From contig JALCBB010000004.1 in NCBI GenBank assembly GCA_028066985.1, positions 1 through 39,338 of the forward strand: a stretch of 39,338 bases of DNA. The letters run 5' to 3'. This stretch comes from Alphaproteobacteria bacterium. Lineage in GTDB: Bacteria > Pseudomonadota > Alphaproteobacteria > JALCBB01. Within the stretch, counting starts at the first letter, position 1. Each line of letters opens with the position of its first letter. The notes under the pieces were generated by a model. That model saw only the letters and a list, made by a program, of their open reading frames with translations. It was not told the DNA's origin and searched no databases. Positions 34,036 to 39,338 of the stretch are shown here, piece by piece. Made by a program: the position numbers and the translations under genes.

Positions 34036-34252
34036 TTTTAATTTTTTGCGGGCAGCGCCCGCAGGCATCAGTTGGCGCAGTTCGCTTGAGCCAACACTGT
34101 GAATGTCTAAGTCAAACTCCCACTAATGCCAGAGACCGCACTTCGAAAAGTCCCGTAGAACAAACCTCTGGCATTAGTGAGCGCTGAATTCAGACTCTTA
34201 AAGCAGTCGCTCAAGCGAACAACACCCACTTAAGCCCGCGGGCGCTGCCCGC
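34036..34252. repeat. Outward-facing pair of structured repeat arms (copies 10 and 11)
   Basis: Arm 10 (+, subfamily A, 34036-34134) has hairpin GCGGGCAGCGCCCGC. Arm 11 (-, subfamily B, 34164-34252) is altered in the middle (GAATTCAGACTCTTAAAGCAG). The spacer is GACCGCACTTCGAAAAGTCC followed by an A-rich stretch. Before it, 33904-34035 holds only TTAATTAA-type sequence and a degenerate arm fragment near 33957-34018. No gene is seen between the kinase and the tRNA. Confidence 0.8.
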
Positions 34253-34338
34253 CTCAAGCGAACAACACCCACTTAAGCCCGCGGGCGCTGCCCGCCTCAA
34301 GCGAACAACACCCACTTAAGCCCGCGGGCGCTGCCCGC
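34210..34338. repeat. Three perfect 43-bp tandem repeats beside tRNA-Gly
   Basis: Units at 34210-34252, 34253-34295 and 34296-34338 are identical. Each begins CTCAAGCGAACAACACCCAC and ends with the GC hairpin GCGGGCGCTGCCCGC. They are the inner 43 bp of arm 11 repeated without spacers. The last unit ends 8 bp from the tRNA. Confidence 0.95.
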
Positions 34339-34346
34339 CGCCACTG

Positions 34347-34418
34347 AGCGGGCGAAGGGATTCGAACCCTCGACCCCAACCTTGGCAAGGTTGTGCTCTA
34401 CCCCTGAGCTACGCCCGC
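34347..34418 (-). tRNA. tRNA-Gly (anticodon GCC)
   Basis: Full cloverleaf on the minus strand. Acceptor stem GCGGGCG/CGCCCGC, D arm GCTCAGGGGTAGAGC, anticodon stem CAACC/GGTTG with loop TTGCCAA giving anticodon GCC, and T arm GAGGGTTCGAATCCCTT. The discriminator base is T, and CCA is not encoded (the next bases are CAG). It lies between the second MFS gene and the 43-bp tandem repeats. Confidence 0.96.
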
Positions 34419-34440
34419 ATACACAAAAACTATACCACAC

Positions 34441-35724
34441 CTACGGACACACAGGCAACTCCGACGAACCATGCCGCCGCGCCACCGAAAACTCCACCAC
34501 CCCGCCCAGCAAAGCGAACCCCCCCGCCAGCAGAAACAACCCCTCGTATCCCCCCAGCGTGACCAGCAGCCACACATAAAACGCCGACCCCGCCGCCTGA
34601 AACAAACCGAACAAAAACGACGCCCGCGCCCACACCCGCCGGCTCAACACCTCGTCGCCTCCGAGCAAAGCGCGAAGCCGCGCCGCCAGCACTCCGACCT
34701 GCGCGAAATTAAACACCCCGATGCAGAACGACATCACGCCCAGCACCCACACATTAACACTCGCTATCGGAACCAGCAGCGTCACCCCCAGCGCCAGCAA
34801 AGCCACGCGATACGAAAAACCGCGGCCGAACCTGTCGGCGAAGCGTCCGAAACAGAGAGAGCCGAAAATCGCGCCCGCTCCCATCATCTGCCAGTACAAT
34901 CCGCCCGTCGACATCCCGTAACCGAGTTCGCGCACCACAAAATCAATAAACAGCACCTGCGGCATCGCCAGACTCAGCGAACTCAGCGAATACGAAATAT
35001 AACTCCCGACAACCAGACGATGAACCGCCGAATCCACGGACGAATCCGCCGACACCGTTTCTGCCGCCGTCATTGTCGCCGTTGTCGCCGTCATTGCCGG
35101 CGCCGTTTCTGCCGCCGTTCGCGCCGGCGCTGTCGTCACCGTCGCCGTTTCCGTCTGCGAAGACTCGCGGGTGTCGTCGCTCCACGCGGCCCAGGTCAGT
35201 CCCGTCAGCGCCAGACATGTCACGCCCAGACCAAGCCACACCGTCGTCAGACTCAATTCCGACAACAGCGGCACCAGCAGCCCCGACAAAATCAGACCGC
35301 CGCCCATTCCCGAAACCAGGATGCCGCCGATCAGCGCATGATGCGGCGGCGGCGTGCGCGACTGCACATTGAGCATCGCCAGGACCAGCACCACTCCCGA
35401 GGTCATGCCGCCGGCGAAGAGAAAAAACGCGAACCACGCGAACTCGCCGGGACGCGAACACGCGAAAAAACTCAGCGCCGCCACGCACAAAGACGCGCGT
35501 ATCGCCGCTCCGGACGGCACGCGGAACCACGAGAACGACGCCAGCAGCGCGCCGGCGAGGTATCCGAAGAGGTTGCCGACGCCGAGGGTGTAGGTTTGCG
35601 TTTCGGAGAACCATCCTGCCTCTATGGCGAGCGGAATGAGGGTGGCGAAACTGAAGCGCGCCAGTCCCATCGTCACGAGGAGCGCGCAGAAGCCCGAGAA
35701 CACTATGTAGATCGTGCGTGCCAT
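34441..35724 (-). CDS. MFS transporter, YbfB/YjiJ-like, with loop insert
   Basis: A 427-residue carrier with 12 predicted membrane segments. The N-terminal GFCALLVTMGLARFSFATLIPL resembles the YbfB/YjiJ group of major facilitators. FGRFADRFGRGFSYR (292-306) is the cytoplasmic-loop signature in the second half. Residues about 188-229, in the central cytoplasmic loop between segments 6 and 7, are a Thr/Ala/Glu-rich repeat; without it the size is about 385-390, normal for the group. The frame is open upstream to 36462, but that part overlaps the divergent prdX gene and a repeat arm, so ATG 35724 at the first membrane segment is the likely start. The substrate is unknown. Confidence 0.82.
   Translation of the reverse strand: MARTIYIVFSGFCALLVTMGLARFSFATLIPLAIEAGWFSETQTYTLGVGNLFGYLAGALLASFSWFRVPSGAAIRASLCVAALSFFACSRPGEFAWFAFFLFAGGMTSGVVLVLAMLNVQSRTPPPHHALIGGILVSGMGGGLILSGLLVPLLSELSLTTVWLGLGVTCLALTGLTWAAWSDDTRESSQTETATVTTAPARTAAETAPAMTATTATMTAAETVSADSSVDSAVHRLVVGSYISYSLSSLSLAMPQVLFIDFVVRELGYGMSTGGLYWQMMGAGAIFGSLCFGRFADRFGRGFSYRVALLALGVTLLVPIASVNVWVLGVMSFCIGVFNFAQVGVLAARLRALLGGDEVLSRRVWARASFLFGLFQAAGSAFYVWLLVTLGGYEGLFLLAGGFALLGGVVEFSVARRHGSSELPVCP
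35038..35163 (-). repeat. Coding low-complexity insert in the second MFS gene
   Basis: About 42 codons read as SQTETATVTTAPARTAAETA and PAMTATTATMTAAETV. On the plus strand it is built from GTTTCTGCCGCCGT and GTCGTCACCGTCGCCGTTTC words, like the gdh and HemX-like inserts, and is read in the same frame as those. Confidence 0.7.
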
Positions 35725-35817
35725 GGCGGACAGGATCCCGTCGCAGAAGTCCCGCGCGGCGGCCGGAGCGGCGCGCGTCTTGTGGCTATAGCACTCCTGT
35801 GGCAGAAATACCAGACC

Positions 35818-36351
35818 ATGAGCGACAGCCCCGGCCAGGACGCGCTTTTCCGCCTGCTTGACGATCTCGGGATTCGGCGGCACACCTCGCGCCATCCGCC
35901 GCTTTTCACTGTGGAGGACTCGCGGCGTCTGCGCGGCGAGCTGCCCGGCGCGCATATCAAGAATTTGTTTCTTGTGGCGCGACGGGGGAAGCGCGAGAGG
36001 TCGTACTGGCTTTACACTTGTCTTGAGGAGCGCCGGGTTGATCTGCGGGGTCTGGCGCGCGCGCTGGACGCCGGTCGTTTTTCGTTTGCGGATGCTGATG
36101 TTCTGATGCGCCTGCTTGGGGTTTTGCCTGGCGCTGTGACGCCGCTTGCGGTGTTTGCGGATGCTGGTTGCGAGGTTCGTGTTGTGCTTGACGCGGCGCT
36201 TGTTCGGTCTGAGGAGGTGAATGCGCATCCGCTTGTTAACACGGCGACGACGCGTCTGGCGGTCGGTGATCTTGTGCGTTTTCTGGAGCATTGCGGACAC
36301 TCGCCGCTCTGGTTTGACCCTGACACGAATTCCCTTTCCCCCTCCCCTTGA
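35818..36351 (+). CDS. Prolyl-tRNA editing protein (ProXp-ala / PrdX, YbaK-fold)
   Basis: Free-standing trans-editing hydrolase that clears alanine mischarged on tRNA-Pro. It has SRHPPLFTVEDSRRL (25-39), GAHIKNLFLV (44-53, with the conserved Lys48), SYWLYTC, LGVLPGAVTPLAV and NAHPLVNTATTRLAVGDLVRFL, in the order seen in PrdX-type proteins. Length 177 fits. The ATG start is 93 bp from the divergent MFS start; TATAGC (35787-35792) could be its -10 box. There is no clear Shine-Dalgarno. Confidence 0.9.
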   Translation: MSDSPGQDALFRLLDDLGIRRHTSRHPPLFTVEDSRRLRGELPGAHIKNLFLVARRGKRERSYWLYTCLEERRVDLRGLARALDAGRFSFADADVLMRLLGVLPGAVTPLAVFADAGCEVRVVLDAALVRSEEVNAHPLVNTATTRLAVGDLVRFLEHCGHSPLWFDPDTNSLSPSP

Positions 36352-36373
36352 GAATGAGACAGGCGAAGCGCGG

Positions 36374-36625
36374 CCTTTGGCATTAGTGGGCGTTTGACTA
36401 AGACATTCACAATAGCCGCTCAAGCGAGCGATGCCAGCAGACAGGTGCGGGCTAGCCCGCAAAAAAATTAAAAATAAAAAGAAAATAATTTATTTAATTG
36501 ACCCCCTAAATAGTCCATTTAATCTTTAATTTATTTTTTTGCAGGCAGCGCCTGCAGGCATCAGTTGGTGCTGTTCGCTTGAGCCAACATCGTGAATGTC
36601 TTAGTCAAACGCCCACTAATGCCAA
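36374..36625. repeat. MITE-like composite element (copies 12 and 13)
   Basis: The left arm is 36374-36474 (-) with GCGGGCTAGCCCGC. The right arm is 36526-36625 (+) with GCAGGCAGCGCCTGC. The short AT core contains TTGACCCCCTAAATAGTCC. It lies in the convergent gap between prdX and xthA. Confidence 0.85.
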
Positions 36626-36669
36626 AATTCGCACTTCGTCTGTCCATTAATTGTCAATTAATTTCTATT

Positions 36670-36767
36670 TAATTTTTTGCGGGCGACGCCCGCAGGCATC
36701 AGTTGGCGCAGTTCGCTTGAGCGGCTGTCGTGGCTAGTCTGAATTTAACTCCCACTAATGCCAGAGG
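36670..36767 (+). repeat. Single structured repeat arm, copy 14 (subfamily B)
   Basis: Hairpin GCGGGCGACGCCCGC, then GGCATCAGTTGGCGCAG, and the subfamily B centre TCGTGGCTAGTCTGAATTTA in place of the A-type GTGAATGTCTTAGTCAAA. It follows copy 13 in tandem and ends 7 bp before the xthA stop. Nothing else is seen in 36352-36774. Confidence 0.85.
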
Positions 36768-36774
36768 CTGGTTC

Positions 36775-37608
36775 TTAATTAGTTTCATCAAGGTCGACAA
36801 CTATCGGAGCATGATCACTCGGGCCCTTCCAGCCGCGCACACGCGACACCGTGTCCGTCCCGACAACATGCGGCGCCAGGCCGGGCGAACCCAGCGCGTA
36901 ATCCAGTCGCCACCCCCGCCCCGCCCCGAACGCGCCAGGATGCCGGTACGTCCACCAGCTGAAATGAAACTCCGCCGCCGGCACCCGCTCGCGCTCCAGA
37001 TCCGTCCAGCCGCCCGCGCGCACCATCCGCCCGAAACTCTCCCGCTCCAGATCCGTATGCCCGACACTCCGCCACGCCGTCTCGTGATTCCAGACATCCG
37101 TCTCCAGCCACGCCACATTCAGATCGCCGACCAGCAGCCGCGGAGTTTCCGCGTCCAGGGTGCGCGACCAGCGCGTCATCGCCGACAGAAAACGCAGTTT
37201 GTCGTCATACTTCGGATTTCGCTCCCGACTCGCGACACCGCCGCCCGACGGAACATAAAAACAATGCAACTCCACCTCGCGTCCGCCCGGCGCGATCTCC
37301 ACTGCCGCTGACAAGTGCCGCTTATCCTCTTTGCCGCGCCAGCGCCGCACAGGACGCGCCTCGAGACGCCGCCGCGACAAAATCGCGACGCCGTTATATC
37401 CGCCCTGTCCGAGCACGATCTGATGCTCGTATCCCCATCGCCGGAAGGCGTCGCGCGGAAAGAAGTCGTCCGCGACTTTCGTCTCCTGCAGACACAGCAC
37501 ATCCGGACGCAAAACCCGCGCCAGCCGTCCGACCTGCGAAAGCCGCCGCCGCACCGAATTCACATTCCACGACATCACCCGAAGTCCCGGAGAATTTTCA
37601 GACACCAT
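36775..37608 (-). CDS. xthA: Exodeoxyribonuclease III / AP endonuclease
   Basis: Repairs abasic sites and trims blocked 3' ends. Metal and catalytic residues of the family are all present: Asn15 in WNVNS, Glu42 in QETK, Tyr118, Asp162 and Asn164 in GDLNVA, Asp235, and Asp265-His266 in SDHAPI. At 277 residues it is a normal single-domain ExoIII. ATG 37608 is used; Met12 is possible. The region just upstream (37609-37650) has GTC-rich sequence like the coding repeats, then a strong hairpin. No insert is present. Confidence 0.94.
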   Translation of the reverse strand: MVSENSPGLRVMSWNVNSVRRRLSQVGRLARVLRPDVLCLQETKVADDFFPRDAFRRWGYEHQIVLGQGGYNGVAILSRRRLEARPVRRWRGKEDKRHLSAAVEIAPGGREVELHCFYVPSGGGVASRERNPKYDDKLRFLSAMTRWSRTLDAETPRLLVGDLNVAWLETDVWNHETAWRSVGHTDLERESFGRMVRAGGWTDLERERVPAAEFHFSWWTYRHPGAFGAGRGWRLDYALGSPGLAPHVVGTDTVSRVRGWKGPSDHAPIVVDLDETN

Positions 37609-37666
37609 CCGCCGTCACCATCATTGTCGCTGTCGGCGCCGCCGCGAAATCGGGTTCCAGAAACGC

Positions 37667-37712
37667 GCAAGGCGGCGCGCCAAGGGGGGAACTTTGGTCG
37701 CGACCGCCTTGC
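37667..37712. other. Near-perfect long hairpin
   Basis: GCAAGGCGG pairs with CCGCCTTGC, and the inner CGCG-CCAAG pairs with CTTTGG-CGCG around a GGGGGAA loop. It lies 58 bp upstream of xthA and about 400 bp upstream of the BI-1 gene. There is no T-run on either side. It differs from the dispersed arms. Confidence 0.6.
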
Positions 37713-38044
37713 TCAACCCTTCGGCGCTTTACTCCTCCGGCAGGGGGCTCCCGGAGTCCGTTCGCGCGGCGGAAGACATCGCCTCCCGCGCGCCGCGCCC
37801 AAGGGCATGCTCAATGTTCGTATTTTGCGCCCGAAAGCCCTCCCCGGCAAGACCTTCAGAAAACCCCCTTGATTCTCAAAGAGATTTTTATCGCGGAAAA
37901 TCCTCCCCGCCGCCCCGACGGGCAGGACGCCCCCGCCCGAAATCTCCGCCCCGCGCAACTCCCCTGAAATACACGACTTTTCGCCTCCGCGCCCGGTCTT
38001 TGCCCCTCCCGCGATTCGCGCGCATGGAAACCTTGATTTTCTCC

Positions 38045-38101
38045 TTTAAAACCCCTAAATTCGGAGTATAACCGAGACCCCTGCGAACCCCCTAGGAGAG
38101 G
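38045..38101 (+). promoter_or_regulatory. Candidate promoter and Shine-Dalgarno of the BI-1 gene
   Basis: TTTAAA (38045-38050) and TATAAC (38067-38072, 5 of 6) are 16 nt apart. AGGAGAGG (38094-38101) lies 8 nt before ATG 38110. This is one of the few genes here with both a leader and a strong ribosome-binding site. Confidence 0.5.
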
Positions 38102-38109
38102 AACTTCCG

Positions 38110-38850
38110 ATGTCCGACCAGCAGCCTCGTCAGTGGGGCGGCGCCGTTGCGCAGCCTGCTTCTGATGTTATTAACGAGGGCGAGCGCGCCTTCATGCTCC
38201 GTGTTTTCAACTGGATGGCGCTTGCCGTCGCTTTCACGGGCGCGGTTTCGCTTTTTGTGGCGTCGGTGCCTGTGCTGCTCGCGTTCGCGCAGGGCGCGGG
38301 GATCATCGGCTTTTTCGCCATCATCGGACTCGGACTCTTCGCTCCCCGAATCATCGCCACGAAGTCTCTGAACGCGGCGCAGATCACTTTCTGGGCGTAT
38401 GCCGGTCTCTGGGGATTTTTCATCGCTCCGATCATCAATCTTTATCTGCAGGTGGATCCTGGACTCCTCGTGCGCGCCTTTTTCATCACTTCGGCGACAT
38501 TCGCGGGCGTCAGTCTTTACGGATACACCACGAAGCGCAATCTCACCCGTGTCGGCACTTTCGCGGTGATGATGATTCTCGGAGTTCTTGTGGCGGCGGT
38601 GGTGAATCTTTTTGTCGGCAATCAGATGCTTGACCTGCTGATTTCGGTCGCTGTTGTCGGACTTTTCTCGGCGGTGACGGCCTGGGAGGTGCAGTCGTTG
38701 CGGCAGAGTTATTATGATTCTCCCGGCACGGGCGAGGCGGGCGAGGTTGTGATCGCGCGCAAGTCTATTCTGGGGGCGCTGCAGTTGTACGGCAGTTTTG
38801 TGGTTTTGTTTGTGCACATTCTCAACATTCTCGGCCACATGCGCCGCTGA
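38110..38850 (+). CDS. Bax inhibitor-1 / YccA family inner membrane protein
   Basis: A 246-residue protein with seven predicted membrane segments. After a hydrophilic N-terminus it shows the alphaproteobacterial BI-1 pattern RAFMLRVFNWMALAVAFTGA (28-47), then LNAAQITFWAYAGLWGFFI, the conserved SATFAGVSLYGYTTKRNL (about 134-151), and a C-terminal LGALQLYGSFVVLFVHILNI. Family members are linked to membrane-protein quality control (FtsH partner) and pH-sensitive calcium leak. Its exact role here cannot be stated. It precedes ftsB by 20 bp, so the two are probably co-transcribed. Confidence 0.92.
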   Translation: MSDQQPRQWGGAVAQPASDVINEGERAFMLRVFNWMALAVAFTGAVSLFVASVPVLLAFAQGAGIIGFFAIIGLGLFAPRIIATKSLNAAQITFWAYAGLWGFFIAPIINLYLQVDPGLLVRAFFITSATFAGVSLYGYTTKRNLTRVGTFAVMMILGVLVAAVVNLFVGNQMLDLLISVAVVGLFSAVTAWEVQSLRQSYYDSPGTGEAGEVVIARKSILGALQLYGSFVVLFVHILNILGHMRR

Positions 38851-38870
38851 GCGCTGGTGTTTGTCGGGGT

Positions 38871-39215
38871 ATGGGGGTGCCCGAGCATCTCAGCGCGCAG
38901 CAGCGCCGGCGGCGGAGGCGCCGGCGGCGGCAGGTCGCGTGGGGCGCTTTGCTCGGGGTTTTATTTTTTTATTTGCTGCTGACGCTGGTTCAGGGCCGGC
39001 ATCGTTTACAGGAGCAGCGGCTGCTGGAGCTGCGAGTCGAGCGGCTTGAGGGCGAGTTGGGGGAGTTGCGTGATCGGCGCGAGGTTCTGGAGCGGCGCGC
39101 GGGTTTATTGCGCGCGGAGTCTCTGGATGCGGATTTGCTTGACGAGGGCGCGTTGCGGGAGCTTGGTTTTGTCCGGCCTGAGGATCTGCTGATTGTGCTG
39201 CCTGAGGACGAGTAA
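38871..39215 (+). CDS. ftsB: Septum formation initiator FtsB/DivIC
   Basis: Small bitopic division protein that works with FtsL and FtsQ at the septum. It has an Arg-rich cytoplasmic N-terminus (residues 12-20), one membrane helix (about 22-41, VAWGALLGVLFFYLLLTLV), a periplasmic coiled coil (about 42-85) and the C-terminal motif ESLDADLLDEGALRELGFV (84-102), which is characteristic of alphaproteobacterial FtsB. Length 114 fits. The usual alphaproteobacterial neighbours eno and pdhA are not seen; the gene instead follows the BI-1 gene. A repeat arm begins about 28 bp after the stop. Confidence 0.88.
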   Translation: MGVPEHLSAQQRRRRRRRRRQVAWGALLGVLFFYLLLTLVQGRHRLQEQRLLELRVERLEGELGELRDRREVLERRAGLLRAESLDADLLDEGALRELGFVRPEDLLIVLPEDE

Positions 39216-39242
39216 CTATTAATGGAGACAGACGAAGTGCGG

Positions 39243-39338
39243 CCTTTGGCATTAGTGGGCGTTAAATTCAGACTAGCCACGACAGCGGCTCAAGCGAGCG
39301 ATGCCAACTAATGCCCGCAGGCGCTGCCTGCAAAAAAA
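39243..39338 (-). repeat. Structured repeat arm, copy 15 (subfamily B)
   Basis: Outer end CTTTGGCATTAGTGGG, subfamily B centre TTAAATTCAGACTAGCCACG, inner end CCAACTAATGCC and hairpin GCAGGCGCTGCCTGC followed by an A-run at the window edge. Similarity extends left to GGAGACAGACGAAGTGCG, next to TATTAAT after the ftsB stop. Confidence 0.85.

Larger units (their letters stand above)
37609..38109. other. 501-bp gap between xthA and the BI-1 gene
   Basis: No supported gene. A 125-codon plus-strand frame at 37694-38071 is Arg/Pro/Ser-rich and looks spurious. The gap contains a near-perfect ~46-nt hairpin (37667-37712) and a second weaker GC hairpin around CCGGCAGGGGGCTCCCGG (37736-37753). A short stem TCTC-AAA-GAGA followed by TTTTTA at 37874-37890 could be a weak plus-strand terminator. 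The BI-1 promoter is at the right end. A structured RNA is possible, but I recognise no known family. Confidence 0.5.

Noticed and set aside
34210-34338. Possible CRISPR array
   Set aside because: The three units are directly adjacent with no spacers and derive from the inner end of a dispersed arm; no cas genes are present.
35725-36462. 246-residue N-terminal extension of the second MFS protein
   Set aside because: It overlaps the divergent editing-protein gene over its whole length and a repeat arm, and has no membrane or family features.
3378-36555. GC hairpins of the arms as intrinsic terminators
   Set aside because: On either strand the T-run lies before the hairpin or an A-run follows it, the wrong order for rho-independent termination. 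Any barrier effect would need the larger folded composite.
37694-38071. 125-codon gene before the BI-1 gene
   Set aside because: Pro/Arg/Ser-rich composition, no ribosome-binding site, and it would overlap the BI-1 promoter.

Overview
The window looks like a chromosomal segment of a GC-rich alphaproteobacterium. The evidence is gene order and family type. A hemC-hemD-(COG4223/mitofilin-like membrane protein)-hemY run lies next to a divergent tsaD followed by an EVE-domain gene, an arrangement I know from Alphaproteobacteria. The large (180-kDa class) NAD glutamate dehydrogenase, the ProXp-ala-type deacylase and the short FtsB also fit. I cannot name a genus from the sequence alone.

Layout. 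1-10,063: a molybdenum formate dehydrogenase (-), an iron-type ABC substrate-binding protein (+), an MFS carrier (-), glutathione reductase (-) and uvrB (+). 10,165-25,341: one minus-strand block holding a type III-like restriction-modification pair (mod1-res1), the heme genes hemC-hemD-hemX-like-truncated hemY, and a second, unrelated mod-res pair (mod2-res2) wedged between hemC and tsaD. 25,515-39,338: tsaD and an EVE gene (+), NAD-GDH, a BadF/GlcNAc-kinase-like gene, tRNA-Gly(GCC) and an MFS carrier (-), a prolyl-tRNA editing protein (+), xthA (-), then a Bax-inhibitor-1 family protein and ftsB (+).

Two kinds of repeat dominate. (1) Intergenic: about 15 copies of a ~100-bp structured arm. 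Each arm has a GC hairpin whose variants are compensatory, plus a longer closing stem. The arms are often paired head to head around an AT-rich core. Such paired elements fill three convergent gene ends and also lie near several other gene ends and starts. (2) Inside genes: in-frame low-complexity inserts in formate dehydrogenase, NAD-GDH (two), the HemX-like protein and one MFS carrier, plus eight 24-bp units in hemD. Where family size is known, removing the insert restores a normal length. At least one repeat family is shared at DNA level between formate dehydrogenase and GDH but is translated in different reading frames. This suggests that the DNA, not the peptide, is what spreads, much like Rickettsia palindromic elements.

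The two restriction-modification pairs carry neither repeat type, and no intergenic arm lies between 6.6 and 27.1 kb. This fits later acquisition around the heme locus. The locus itself seems damaged: hemY is cut to its N-terminal domain, and hemC starts 15 bp after res2.
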